Shown here piece by piece: positions 8,122-16,240 of a stretch of DNA of 34,371 nucleotides; the first letter of the stretch is position 1, and the number at the start of each line of letters is the position of its first letter. The notes beneath the pieces are model-generated. The model worked only from the letters and a program-made list of their open reading frames with translations, ran no database searches and was not told the origin of the DNA. Made by a program: the position numbers and the translations under genes. Source of the DNA: an uncultured Oceanospirillales bacterium (GTDB taxonomy: Bacteria; Pseudomonadota; Gammaproteobacteria; Pseudomonadales; Litorivicinaceae); the NCBI GenBank assembly GCA_913061245.1, contig CAJXTO010000002.1:1-34371 (forward strand), in the 5' to 3' direction.

Positions 8122-8690
8122 GATGTCGGTCTCAATAAACGCAGCCAGTCGATGCCTGCTTTCAATTCCCTGATTACCTCGAACCCCTGAAGATCCAAGT
8201 CCTGATCTCGTTCGCATTCGATGACAAGACGAGAGTCTGGCTGAACTTTATCTCGAATCCAAGTCAGAAAGTCCTGACTCATCCCATGGTGGAATGGTGG
8301 ATCTGCAAAGATGATATCTGCCTCATTAAACAATTCTTTGGATGTCTGGAATACATCTGCACAAGTGACCGTCGCTTGCGGATTGAGTTGAAACCGCTCG
8401 AGATTTTTTTGAATTTGCTTGGCGACCGCTCCATCTTTTTCGAAGAAAGTACATTTGGATGCACCTCGAGACAGTGCTTCTAGGCCGAGCGCACCACTTC
8501 CAGCAAAACAATCCATCACAATGGCGCCGGGTATCGCTGGCATGAGCCAATTGAATAGAGTCTCACGCACCCGATCAGGGGTTGGTCTCAGCCCATCGCG
8601 TTCGAGAACCTCGATTTTAGAACGCTTCAATGTTCCGCCGATAATGCGAACACCGGTTTGGGCTTTGCGTTTGTTCATCTCTCTTTTCAT
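8118..8690 (-). CDS. rsmD: 16S rRNA (guanine-966-N2)-methyltransferase
   Basis: About 190 residues. RsmD methylates G966 of 16S rRNA using S-adenosylmethionine. The SAM pocket DCFAGSGALGLEALSRGA and the catalytic DPPF motif are clear, and the N-terminus has the RIIGGTLKRSKI pattern. The start is uncertain: ATG 8690 is used here, and ATG 8678 (MNKRKAQ) is the other candidate. A TTG precedes ATG 8690 in frame. Only about 50 bases separate it from divergent ftsY, the same arrangement as in E. coli. Confidence 0.94.
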   Translation of the reverse strand: MKREMNKRKAQTGVRIIGGTLKRSKIEVLERDGLRPTPDRVRETLFNWLMPAIPGAIVMDCFAGSGALGLEALSRGASKCTFFEKDGAVAKQIQKNLERFQLNPQATVTCADVFQTSKELFNEADIIFADPPFHHGMSQDFLTWIRDKVQPDSRLVIECERDQDLDLQGFEVIRELKAGIDWLRLLRPTS

Positions 8691-8739
8691 CCGCAAATGC
8701 TATCATCTCGTCTCGAGTTTTTTAGGATTTCCAATTGCC

Positions 8740-9810
8740 ATGACATTCGATCCACTTTTGCTTATTGGTATCGCTGTATTCGTTGTGTTGATCGCTTGGT
8801 TTCTGTTCGGGCGAAAAAAAGCCGCGCCTGAAGCGCCTGATCAAGCTCAGGACATTGCGCCTGAATCGACCAATGCGTCTGTGGTTGCTGAAGTTGTCGA
8901 GCCCGTTAGTTTCTTTAAAGCGCTATCGCGCTCACGGTCTCAGTTATCTAACAGTCTGAAGGGCTTATTTAGCGGTGGTTTCGATGAAGAGATCCGGGAC
9001 GATCTTGAAGCCATCCTTCTATCGTCTGACGTTGGCGTTGAGACGACGGACTGGGTGCTAGATACGCTTGAGGAGCGCTCCAAGCAAGAAGGCATATCGG
9101 ATGCAGATGGTTTATTAACGCTTCTAAAGGAGATCTTGGCATCGACTTTAAGTGCATCTGAAGTGGTTGTGGATGAGCGTTCGAATACACCGCATGTCAT
9201 TTTGATGATCGGTGTGAATGGTGTTGGTAAGACGACCACCATTGGGAAACTTGCGCATCGGTATCAAGCTGATGGTCGATCAGTGGTGCTTGCAGCTGGT
9301 GATACATTCCGTGCAGCTGCTGTTGAGCAATTGAAAACATGGGGCGAGCGAAACGGAGTTCCGGTCATCGCTCAAGACACGGGTGCTGATTCAGCATCAG
9401 TACTCTACGACGCGTGTGAGTCGGCGAAAGCACGAGGTACTGACATTGTGTTGGCTGACACCGCTGGACGTCTTCAAAACAAAGCGAATTTGATGAATGA
9501 GCTTGAGAAGATTGGTCGGGTGCTCGGTAAGCTCGACATTGGCGCGCCACACGAAGTGCTGTTAGTTCTTGATGCAGGCACGGGTCAAAATGCGATCAGC
9601 CAAGCCCGTGAGTTCTCAAAAGCCATCCAGCCGACTGGTTTGGTGTTAACAAAGCTTGATGGCACTGCGAAGGGTGGCATCGTGTTTGCGCTATCTCGTG
9701 AGTTCGGGCTTCCGATTCGTTATGTCGGTCTCGGTGAAAAAGCTGAGGATTTACGTGCATTTGATGCATCCGCATTCGTTGACGCGATGTTTGCGGAGGC
9801 TTCTGAGTGA
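8740..9810 (+). CDS. ftsY: Signal recognition particle receptor FtsY, with N-terminal membrane segment
   Basis: A 356-residue SRP receptor GTPase that brings ribosome-SRP complexes to the membrane. The NG domain has GVNGVGKTTTIGKL (G1), DTFRAAAVEQL, DTAGR (G3), TKLDGTAKGG (G4) and the closing GLGEKAEDLRAFD. The linker (about residues 28-60) is rich in Ala, Pro and Glu. Residues about 5-24 (PLLLIGIAVFVVLIAWFLFG) form one hydrophobic span followed by RKK, so a membrane anchor is predicted, unlike the acidic soluble A-domain of E. coli FtsY. The open frame extends upstream over rsmD, but ATG 8740 is the first start clear of that gene. It overlaps ftsE by 4 bases. Confidence 0.95.
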   Translation: MTFDPLLLIGIAVFVVLIAWFLFGRKKAAPEAPDQAQDIAPESTNASVVAEVVEPVSFFKALSRSRSQLSNSLKGLFSGGFDEEIRDDLEAILLSSDVGVETTDWVLDTLEERSKQEGISDADGLLTLLKEILASTLSASEVVVDERSNTPHVILMIGVNGVGKTTTIGKLAHRYQADGRSVVLAAGDTFRAAAVEQLKTWGERNGVPVIAQDTGADSASVLYDACESAKARGTDIVLADTAGRLQNKANLMNELEKIGRVLGKLDIGAPHEVLLVLDAGTGQNAISQAREFSKAIQPTGLVLTKLDGTAKGGIVFALSREFGLPIRYVGLGEKAEDLRAFDASAFVDAMFAEASE

Positions 9811-10481
9811 TTGAATTTGAGAGCGTTGCCAAAGTCTATGATGGCCAACGTGAAGCGCTCTCTGATGTGAACTTCCGTCTTGCGCCTGGTGAGATGGCGT
9901 TTCTCACGGGGCATTCTGGAGCGGGTAAATCGACGTTACTGCGTTTGATTTTAGGTTTAGAAACCGCCTCATCTGGAGTGGTTCGTGTAGCGGGTACGGA
10001 TTTATCCACGCTGTCAGGTGAAAAGCTTGCGCGTTACCGACGTCGTGTTGGCGTGGTATTTCAGGATCCGAACTTGGAAGAAGACTTATCAGTCTACGAT
10101 AACGTGGCGTTGCCGCTTCGTATTTCTGGGTTTAGTGAATCAGAAATTCCAAAACGAGTGAAAGCCGCTTTATCGCGCGTTGATCTGTCGGATCAAGCGA
10201 ATGCGAGTCCGCGTGTACTTTCAGGTGGACAGCAGCAACGAGTCGGTATCGCCAGAGCGATCGTTCATCGGCCTGCACTTTTGGTGGCTGATGAGCCAAC
10301 AGGAAACTTGGATCCAGAGCTCTCGGCTCGCGTGATGCGGATGTTCACCCAATTCCAGCAGTTGGGTGTGACTATTTTGGTTGCGACTCACGAGCGGGCG
10401 GTTGTCGAATCGTTACCATTCCGTCGGTTAGTTATTGAGAAAGGCTGTCTCGTCTCTGATGGCATGGGAGCCAATCGATGA
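9807..10481 (+). CDS. ftsE: Cell division ATP-binding protein FtsE
   Basis: A 224-residue ABC ATPase. With FtsX it forms the septal complex that activates peptidoglycan hydrolases in division. Walker A is GHSGAGKST (about residues 35-43), the Q-loop lies in VFQDPNLEEDLSV, the signature is LSGGQQQRV (about 139-147), and Walker B is LLVADEPTG. The GTG start overlaps the ftsY TGA by 4 bases, with GGAGG 7 bases upstream. It overlaps ftsX by 4 bases (ATGA), so the three genes are translationally linked. Confidence 0.97.
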   Translation: MIEFESVAKVYDGQREALSDVNFRLAPGEMAFLTGHSGAGKSTLLRLILGLETASSGVVRVAGTDLSTLSGEKLARYRRRVGVVFQDPNLEEDLSVYDNVALPLRISGFSESEIPKRVKAALSRVDLSDQANASPRVLSGGQQQRVGIARAIVHRPALLVADEPTGNLDPELSARVMRMFTQFQQLGVTILVATHERAVVESLPFRRLVIEKGCLVSDGMGANR

Positions 10482-11383
10482 ATCGTTGGATCTTAGATCA
10501 TACGCAAGCGATCCATGATGCTTGGAAGCGCACGTCCGATCGGTTGACGCAGTTCATAGTTTTGGTCTGCTTGCTTGGCATTTTGTTAGCGATTCCTGGT
10601 TGGCTCGCACAAATTTGGCTCGGGATGGCTTCGCTTGTTCCTGAAGACGCTGTTCAGAGTGAGGCGATTGTTTTTTTAAAACAGGATCTCGAAGTCGAAG
10701 CACGAATTGACCTCGAGCGTACGCTTTCAGAAATGCCGGATACCGATCAGATCGTTTTCGTACCAAGGAGTGCGGCGCTTGAGCAGTTGAGTAAGCAAGA
10801 CGGATTAGAGCCGATTGCCGATTTAAAGGCGAATAATCCATTACCTGACGCGCTTCGAGTGAAATTTTCTGTGCAGGGGATCGAGGCGCGTGAAAATCAA
10901 ATCATTGAGACACTCGCTGCTGATCGACGCGTGCTGTCATTGAGATACTATCCGTCGACACGAATTCAATACGCGTCTCTCGTTGAGATGCTTGGTTTTC
11001 TGGGTATTGGTTTATCAGTACTGACCATCATCGGGGTTTTGATGGCTGTATTCTTGGTTGCGGCAGCCGATGTGGTGGATGATCGACGTCGGATTGAGCT
11101 GTATACCCTATTGGGCGCGTCCCGGCGCTTTATTCGAAGACCCTATTTGTATCGAGCAACATTGCTCGGCGTCCTCGCAGGTTTGAGTGCATGCCTTGTG
11201 ATTACCTTGCTAAATGAGGTATTGTCCTCGGCCCTTGCATCAAATTTGAAAGCCTTGGATTCGCGGCTTGAGAATATTCCCATGGACGGTCGGATACTTA
11301 TTGGTGTTGCATCAATTGCAGTACTGGCGAGTTGGGTTGGTGCAGAGCGCGCTGTAAATCGGCGATTGAAAGCCCTTCATTGA
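10478..11383 (+). CDS. ftsX: Cell division protein FtsX
   Basis: A 301-residue inner-membrane partner of FtsE. Four hydrophobic spans are visible: about residues 24-45, 170-197, 225-248 and 272-292. A large periplasmic loop lies between the first two. This is the FtsX topology, in which the loop contacts EnvC-like hydrolase activators. It begins 4 bases inside ftsE. About 140 bases to the rpoH start follow, containing a sigma-E-like promoter. Confidence 0.94.
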   Translation: MNRWILDHTQAIHDAWKRTSDRLTQFIVLVCLLGILLAIPGWLAQIWLGMASLVPEDAVQSEAIVFLKQDLEVEARIDLERTLSEMPDTDQIVFVPRSAALEQLSKQDGLEPIADLKANNPLPDALRVKFSVQGIEARENQIIETLAADRRVLSLRYYPSTRIQYASLVEMLGFLGIGLSVLTIIGVLMAVFLVAAADVVDDRRRIELYTLLGASRRFIRRPYLYRATLLGVLAGLSACLVITLLNEVLSSALASNLKALDSRLENIPMDGRILIGVASIAVLASWVGAERAVNRRLKALH

Positions 11384-11423
11384 TGACAAAAGGGCGTGAA
11401 TCGCAGTTGATTTTCGGCGCAGT

Positions 11424-11451
11424 GGAACTAAAAAAGAGTTATATTGTCTAT
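11424..11451 (+). promoter_or_regulatory. Sigma-E-like promoter of rpoH
   Basis: GGAACTA at 11424-11430, a 15-base spacer, and GTCTAT at 11446-11451. The RpoE consensus as I recall it is GGAACTT, 15-16 bases, GTCTAA, so each box has one mismatch. The same region gives no good sigma-70 pair with 16-18 base spacing. rpoH is a known RpoE target in E. coli (promoter P3), so the element is biologically sensible. The predicted transcript would start near 11458. Confidence 0.5.
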
Positions 11452-11525
11452 ATACTAAGACGAAAGGCTAAACAGGGAGGTCGGCGACGTTACATATGCA
11501 TGAGCTAGCTGAAACGAGGTGTTTT

Positions 11526-12380
11526 GTGCCTAAAAAATCAAATTTACCTGTAGAAGTGTTACTTCCAGGCGGTCAGATTGAGGCCTACATTCAGGCCGTC
11601 AGTCAGATTCCGATTTTGACCGCGGAAGAAGAAAAAGAAATTGCTGATCGTTTGTACTACGACAACGATCTTGATGCCGCACGTTCATTGGTTATGTCGC
11701 ACCTGCGCTTTGTTGTGCACATTGCGCGTAGCTACTCTGGATATGGTCTGCCTCAGGCTGACTTGATTCAAGAAGGCAACGTCGGTTTGATGAAGGCTGT
11801 GAAGCGTTTCAACCCAGAAATGGGCGTTCGCTTGGTGTCCTTTGCTGTGCATTGGATCAAAGCTGAAATGCACGAGTACATCTTGAAAAATTGGCGGATC
11901 GTTAAAGTCGCGACCACTAAAGCGCAACGCAAGATGTTCTTTAACTTAAGAAGCGCCAAGAAAAAATTGGCGTGGTTCACTGCTGATGAAGTGAAGAGTG
12001 TTGCGAATGACTTGGGTGTCAGTGAAGACGTCGTTCGGCAAATGGAAGGTCGACTCGCTGCACAAGACATGGCATTTGATGGTTATTCAGATGACGATGA
12101 TGATCTGTCGCTATCTCCGTCTCAGTACCTCGAGGCATCGAACGCTGATCCTGCCGATATTTTGGAAAAACAGGATTGGACGCAAGATTCGACCGATCGA
12201 TTGTATTCAGCCTTGTCTGATTTGGATGACCGAAGCAAAGACATTTTGGCGAGTCGCTGGTTAGCCGACGAAAAAGCTACTCTGCACGAGCTTGCGGGCA
12301 AGTATAATGTCTCTGCGGAACGTATTCGTCAGCTTGAGAAGAATGCGATGAAGAAGGTGAAAACGGCGCTCGTTGCTTAA
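11526..12380 (+). CDS. rpoH: RNA polymerase sigma-32 (heat-shock sigma factor)
   Basis: With the GTG start at 11526 the protein has 284 residues, the same as E. coli RpoH. GAGG lies 6 bases before this GTG. The in-frame ATG at 11496 would add 10 residues, but its nearest GGGAGG is about 14 bases away. Region 2 (SHLRFVVHIARSYSGYGLPQADLIQEGNVGLMKAV) is nearly identical to the E. coli protein. The RpoH box is QRKMFFNLRS, and region 4 ends with VSAERIRQLEKNAMKKVKTAL. It directs transcription of chaperone and protease genes. It stands downstream of ftsYEX, as in E. coli and Pseudomonas, with its own sigma-E-like promoter and a strong terminator. Confidence 0.96.
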   Translation: MPKKSNLPVEVLLPGGQIEAYIQAVSQIPILTAEEEKEIADRLYYDNDLDAARSLVMSHLRFVVHIARSYSGYGLPQADLIQEGNVGLMKAVKRFNPEMGVRLVSFAVHWIKAEMHEYILKNWRIVKVATTKAQRKMFFNLRSAKKKLAWFTADEVKSVANDLGVSEDVVRQMEGRLAAQDMAFDGYSDDDDDLSLSPSQYLEASNADPADILEKQDWTQDSTDRLYSALSDLDDRSKDILASRWLADEKATLHELAGKYNVSAERIRQLEKNAMKKVKTALVA

Positions 12381-12397
12381 ACGGACGGATGTTTTTC

Positions 12398-12425
12398 AAA
12401 AAAGGCCGCTTATGCGGCCTTTTTT
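12398..12425 (+). terminator. Rho-independent terminator after rpoH
   Basis: AAAAAAGGCCGC at 12398-12409, loop TTAT, and GCGGCCTTTTTT at 12414-12425 form a perfect 12-bp inverted repeat with a GC core, an upstream A-run and a downstream T-run. It lies 17 bases past the rpoH stop. thiS begins 15 bases later, so thiS-thiG-trmB depends on read-through or a promoter I cannot identify. Confidence 0.92.
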
Positions 12426-12440
12426 ATTCAAGGAATGTGC

Positions 12441-12638
12441 ATGCAAATATCGGTCAATGGCGAGGCTGAGAGCATTGAGCCTCAAACGCTTGAGAGTTAT
12501 CTCACGACAAAATCATTATTAGGTCGCCGCATTGCTGTTGAGCGAAATGGCGACATTGTCCCGAAATCGCAATTTTCCGAAGTCATACTAGAGGATGGCG
12601 ATGTTCTTGAAATCGTACATGCCATTGGAGGAGGTTAA
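12441..12638 (+). CDS. thiS: Sulfur carrier protein ThiS
   Basis: A 65-residue ubiquitin-fold protein that carries sulfur as a C-terminal thiocarboxylate to ThiG for the thiamine thiazole ring. The C-terminus VHAIGGG has the required terminal glycines. ATG 12441 is preferred because AAGGA at 12430-12434 sits 6 bases upstream; the in-frame ATG at 12435 would directly abut that site. Its last codons (GGA GGA GGT) also form the ribosome-binding sequence for thiG, which starts right after the TAA. Confidence 0.94.
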   Translation: MQISVNGEAESIEPQTLESYLTTKSLLGRRIAVERNGDIVPKSQFSEVILEDGDVLEIVHAIGGG

Positions 12639-13418
12639 GTGACAGACACAATTCAAGTAGGTTCATACACGCTTAAATCCAGATTACTTGTTGGCACTGG
12701 GAAATATCGTGATTTGGATGAAACAGGTCGGGCTATTGAAGCAAGCGGCGCGGATGTCGTTACCATGGCAGTTCGCAGGACCAATTTAGGCCAGAACCCA
12801 AACGAACCTAATCTATTGGATGTGATATCTCCTGATCGTTACACACTTTTACCGAACACAGCCGGGTGCCATACGGCAGATGACGCAGTTCGAACTTGTC
12901 GGCTTGCGCGTGAATTGTTGGATGGTCATAACCTCGTGAAGCTTGAGGTTATCTCAAAGTCGCGGACCCTCTACCCAGACGTTGTCGAAACCTTGACCGC
13001 TGCGCGTACCTTAGTTGCCGATGGTTTTGAAGTGATGGTGTATACCTCAGATGACCCATTGATCGCGCTTGAGCTCGAAGCGATTGGTTGTGTCGCTGTC
13101 ATGCCACTTGGTGCACCGATTGGCTCAGGTCTCGGTCTACAAAACCCTTACAATATCCGCGAAATTCTCGATAACTTAAAAGTACCTGTCATCGTCGATG
13201 CAGGCGTTGGTACCGCATCAGATGCGACTGTCGCGATGGAGCTCGGTTGCGAGGGTGTTTTGATGAATACAGCAATTGCCGAAGCAAAAGATCCAATCAA
13301 AATGGCGCATGCGATGCGACTCGCTATCGAAAGTGGGCGTCTTGCTTATGAAGCTGGACGCATGCCGAGAAAACGATATGCAGATGCTTCGAGCCCTGAG
13401 ACTGGTTTGATTGAATGA
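12639..13418 (+). CDS. thiG: Thiazole synthase
   Basis: A 259-residue TIM-barrel enzyme that builds thiazole phosphate from deoxyxylulose 5-phosphate, dehydroglycine and ThiS thiocarboxylate. The Schiff-base lysine is in VKLEVI (about residue 100). DVVTMAVRR, GAPIGSGLGLQNP and VIVDAGVGTASDA are family motifs. It starts with GTG immediately after the thiS stop codon and in the same reading frame. The GGAGGAGG that encodes the ThiS tail is its Shine-Dalgarno sequence. It overlaps trmB by 4 bases (ATGA). Confidence 0.96.
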   Translation: MTDTIQVGSYTLKSRLLVGTGKYRDLDETGRAIEASGADVVTMAVRRTNLGQNPNEPNLLDVISPDRYTLLPNTAGCHTADDAVRTCRLARELLDGHNLVKLEVISKSRTLYPDVVETLTAARTLVADGFEVMVYTSDDPLIALELEAIGCVAVMPLGAPIGSGLGLQNPYNIREILDNLKVPVIVDAGVGTASDATVAMELGCEGVLMNTAIAEAKDPIKMAHAMRLAIESGRLAYEAGRMPRKRYADASSPETGLIE

Positions 13419-14119
13419 TTGAAGAATCGAAGAAGCGAACGATTCGGAGTTTTGTGCTTCGAGCAGGTCGAATGACTGATGCGCAAGATAAGGCGTATCA
13501 GACCCTATGGGATGAGTATGGTCTTGTTTGCAATCACCATAGGCTCGATCTTCAGACAACATTTGGGCGTGAAGCTCCGGTGGTCTTTGAAATCGGTTTT
13601 GGTATGGGGGATTCGTTGTTAAGCCAAGCGCTGAACGAGCCCGAGCGTGATTTTATCGGTGTCGAAGTTCATAAGCCTGGTGTAGGTCGCTTGATGAATG
13701 AAGCGAAGAAGGCGGGCGCCACCAACCTCCGTGTGATTTGCGAAGATGCTGTTGAGGTGCTGTCTGATGGCCTAGGGCCTCAGTCGCTTGAAGGTGTTCA
13801 GATTTATTTCCCGGATCCCTGGCATAAAAAGCGTCATCACAAACGACGTATCGTACAGGCAGATTTCATTAACCTTCTCGCCCATCGCGTGCGTTTGGGC
13901 GGTTTTTGTCATCTGGCAACTGACTGGGCCCCCTATGCTGAATGGATGGTCGAGAAGTTTAGTCAAAGTGCTGCTTGGCATAATACGTCCGAAGATGGGG
14001 ATTTTGTCCCGCGTCCCGACCGTCGTCCGATCACAAAGTTTGAGACCCGCGGTGAGCGTTTGGGACATGCAGTGTTTGATTTGGTGTATGAGCGAAAGGC
14101 TTCAGATCAGCATCTCTAA
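13415..14119 (+). CDS. trmB: tRNA (guanine-46-N7)-methyltransferase
   Basis: A 234-residue SAM-dependent enzyme that makes 7-methylguanosine at position 46 of tRNA variable loops. The SAM pocket is FEIGFGMGDSLL, followed by GVEVHKPG and the catalytic IYFPDPWHKKRHHKRR segment (about residues 129-144). PITKFETRGERLGH near the C-terminus is the conserved T-x-[FY]-E-x-R-G motif. The thiG-trmB order is shared with Pseudomonas. Its 3' end overlaps convergent hemW by 18 bases. Confidence 0.95.
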   Translation: MIEESKKRTIRSFVLRAGRMTDAQDKAYQTLWDEYGLVCNHHRLDLQTTFGREAPVVFEIGFGMGDSLLSQALNEPERDFIGVEVHKPGVGRLMNEAKKAGATNLRVICEDAVEVLSDGLGPQSLEGVQIYFPDPWHKKRHHKRRIVQADFINLLAHRVRLGGFCHLATDWAPYAEWMVEKFSQSAAWHNTSEDGDFVPRPDRRPITKFETRGERLGHAVFDLVYERKASDQHL

Positions 14120-15223
14120 AATGTGATTGAGGTGGCGCCAGCCAAGTTCGGAAGTCTGAAAGCGCCCGGATGTCAGTAAATCCAATCGGTCTGCTTCCTT
14201 CAAATGTGTCGCTCGAAACGCAACGGGATCTAGCCCGGTTCTTTCCTCAAAACACGCATACGAGATTCCAGATTTCAATCGCAGTCCATTCATTAAACAT
14301 TCAGCACCGAGATGGCCATCTGACAGAGGCGTTTCGGTCGCATAACAGTCAGTGCGGGCAAGGTAATTGGATGGTTGCCTTGTTCGTTGCGTGCGAATCA
14401 CCCCACGCTCGGTCGTGATCTTTCCATGTGCGCCTGCCCCTATCCCAAAGTAATCACCGAACTCCCAATAATTCAAATTGTGTTTGGCTTCTTCTCCAGG
14501 CTTGGCAAATGCAGACACCTCATAATGTGCAAGACCCATGGATTCGATGATCTCACTCCCGATCTCTTCAGTGTCTTCAAGGAGATCTTCATCTGGAAGC
14601 TTGGGGGGCTTTGAATAAAACGCCGTGTTGGGTTCAATCGTGAGTTGATACCACGATAGATGCCTAATCTCGAGGTCTCGGACGACCTCTAAGTCGTCCC
14701 GTGCAATCGCGGGCGTCTGGCCTGGTGTTCCATGCATGAGATCAACATTGATCCGTGAAAAGCCGACTGCTTTCGCATGCTCGATCATCGCGATAGCTTG
14801 GGTTCTGTCGTGAATTCGGCCCAGTGCTTTAAGAACATCCGTATTGAAGCTTTGAACGCCTATCGATAACCGGTTGATTCCTAATTCGTAATAGCCACCT
14901 AGATGTCCTAGATCCAATGTCCCTGGATTGGCTTCCAGGGTAATCTCAGTCGTATCTGAGATTAAATTGAGCTCCCGGAGCTTTTTAAATAGTGGCTCGA
15001 GGTGTTGTGGCGGAAATAGACTTGGGGTGCCTCCACCAAAAAATAATGAAGTAAAAGGAGTTGCCCCGTAGCGTTCAAGATCGGCATCTAAGTCATGGAC
15101 TAAAGCTTGACCATATCCCGCAAAGTCAGGATCAACTTGTTCATGACTATTAAAGTCACAATAGGGGCATTTCCGAACACACCAAGGGATGTGAATGTAG
15201 AGCGAACGCGGTAGAGAATTCAC
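14102..15223 (-). CDS. hemW: Radical SAM protein HemW (coproporphyrinogen dehydrogenase-like)
   Basis: A 373-residue radical SAM protein. The cluster motif CVRKCPYC (Cys 15, 19 and 22) and SLFFGGGTPSLF follow an N-terminus reading SLYIHIPWC. The C-terminal HemN-type domain is present (WEFGDYFGIGAGAHGK). HemW homologues have been reported as haem chaperones rather than oxygen-independent coproporphyrinogen oxidases, so a haem-delivery role is more likely. It begins with GTG overlapping the rdgB TGA by 4 bases. It is the last gene of the long leftward run, next to rdgB as in many Gammaproteobacteria. Confidence 0.93.
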   Translation of the reverse strand: MNSLPRSLYIHIPWCVRKCPYCDFNSHEQVDPDFAGYGQALVHDLDADLERYGATPFTSLFFGGGTPSLFPPQHLEPLFKKLRELNLISDTTEITLEANPGTLDLGHLGGYYELGINRLSIGVQSFNTDVLKALGRIHDRTQAIAMIEHAKAVGFSRINVDLMHGTPGQTPAIARDDLEVVRDLEIRHLSWYQLTIEPNTAFYSKPPKLPDEDLLEDTEEIGSEIIESMGLAHYEVSAFAKPGEEAKHNLNYWEFGDYFGIGAGAHGKITTERGVIRTQRTRQPSNYLARTDCYATETPLSDGHLGAECLMNGLRLKSGISYACFEERTGLDPVAFRATHLKEADRLDLLTSGRFQTSELGWRHLNHILEMLI

Positions 15224-15816
15224 CTGAGAAGCGATCTGAGTTCGATAACGGCAAGTCCGCGGTGACTGATCTGATTCTTCGTTTCTGAATCAAGCTCGGC
15301 AGCCGTCTCTTTGAGACCGTCAGGAAGGAAAATTGGGTCGTAACCAAAACCTCCATCTCCCCGGGGCGCATCAATGATTTGCCCATGCCATCGTCCAATA
15401 ACAACGATAGGATCTGGATCGGTTGAGTGACGAACGAGGGCGAGCGCGCAAATATAGTGGCCTTTCCGATCGTCGCCACGGAGAGCATTCATGCGATCAA
15501 GTAACAACTTCAGATTGTCCTCGTCTGACGCATTGCTTCCAGCGAAGCGCGCTGAATAGAGGCCAGGAGCACCATCGAGTGCTGGAATAACGAGTCCGGA
15601 ATCATCTGCCAGCGCGGGAAGTTTTGTCACCGCTGATGCATGGCGCGCTTTTAGCAGTGCGTTCTCGATAAAACTGAGTCCAGTCTCCTCAGGGGAATCG
15701 ATGTGCAGGTCAGTTTGAGGGATGACTTCGGTTCCGAAGTCAGAAAAGAGCTTCGAAAACTCACGCAGTTTGCCTTTGTTTCCACTGGCTAAAACGAGTC
15801 TGTTATTAGTCCACAT
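15220..15816 (-). CDS. rdgB: dITP/XTP pyrophosphatase
   Basis: About 198 residues from ATG 15816. RdgB hydrolyses dITP, XTP and related non-canonical purine triphosphates to monophosphates, keeping them out of DNA. LVLASGNKGKLREF near the N-terminus, ALADDSGLVIPALDGAPGLYSARFAG in the middle and ISHRGLAVIEL at the end are the HAM1-family motifs. The frame is open upstream, but MWTNNRLVLASGN is the natural start. No strong ribosome site is visible; it overlaps the DUF4426 gene by 11 bases and may depend on coupling. Confidence 0.95.
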   Translation of the reverse strand: MWTNNRLVLASGNKGKLREFSKLFSDFGTEVIPQTDLHIDSPEETGLSFIENALLKARHASAVTKLPALADDSGLVIPALDGAPGLYSARFAGSNASDEDNLKLLLDRMNALRGDDRKGHYICALALVRHSTDPDPIVVIGRWHGQIIDAPRGDGGFGYDPIFLPDGLKETAAELDSETKNQISHRGLAVIELRSLLR

Positions 15817-16240
15817 AAACTTGGTGCTTGAAGTTGATATCAATCGCCTTTGCGTTCGCAGGAATAACCTCGAGAGCAATCTGGATTTCTTCCTCGCTCG
15901 TCACACGCACAGGTGCGAGGTAATAGATTGCTTCGTCACCCTCATCAATTTCTCGAAAGGTCAGGGTTTGGGTTTGTCCGAGTAGATTCTTTGAAAAACC
16001 TGTGACAGATGCGGGCACTGCACCACGCGCCTGGCCGTCAGGCTGAACTTTCAATACGACGACATTAATTAGAGCTTGGCGACGGCTTCGCTCAAAGCCA
16101 TAGGTTGAGGCTACATCTTGGGTTAAAAATGTTGATGGAAAGGGTTGGATTTGAACCTCAAACCCCTGTTCTCTCACAATTTCAGTGGCATGGGTGCTGA
16201 GTGTCCAACAGCACAAAAGGGCCGCGATGATCTGTCGCAT
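15806..16240 (-). CDS. DUF4426 family secreted protein
   Basis: A 144-residue protein of unknown function. The N-terminus MRQIIAALLCCWTLSTHA looks like a Sec signal peptide with cleavage after STHA, leaving about 126 periplasmic residues. The mature part matches the pattern I recall for DUF4426 proteins encoded between metW and rdgB in Pseudomonas. ATG 16240 overlaps the metW stop by one base (TAATG), and AAGGAG lies 5 bases upstream, so this start is well supported although the frame is open upstream. Its place beside metW and rdgB is conserved, but no role can be read from the sequence. Confidence 0.8.
   Translation of the reverse strand: MRQIIAALLCCWTLSTHATEIVREQGFEVQIQPFPSTFLTQDVASTYGFERSRRQALINVVVLKVQPDGQARGAVPASVTGFSKNLLGQTQTLTFREIDEGDEAIYYLAPVRVTSEEEIQIALEVIPANAKAIDINFKHQVYVD

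Noticed and set aside
8419..8739. 107-codon N-terminal extension of ftsY
   Set aside because: The extension is antisense to rsmD and has no FtsY-like sequence. The ATG at 8740 gives a normal NG-domain protein.
11496..11525. Upstream ATG start for rpoH
   Set aside because: Its ribosome site is about 14 bases away. The GTG at 11526 has GAGG 6 bases upstream and gives the 284-residue E. coli length. Not fully excluded.
12381..12440. TPP riboswitch before thiS-thiG
   Set aside because: The 60-base gap is mostly taken by the rpoH terminator, and no THI-box (CUGAGA-type) element is visible.
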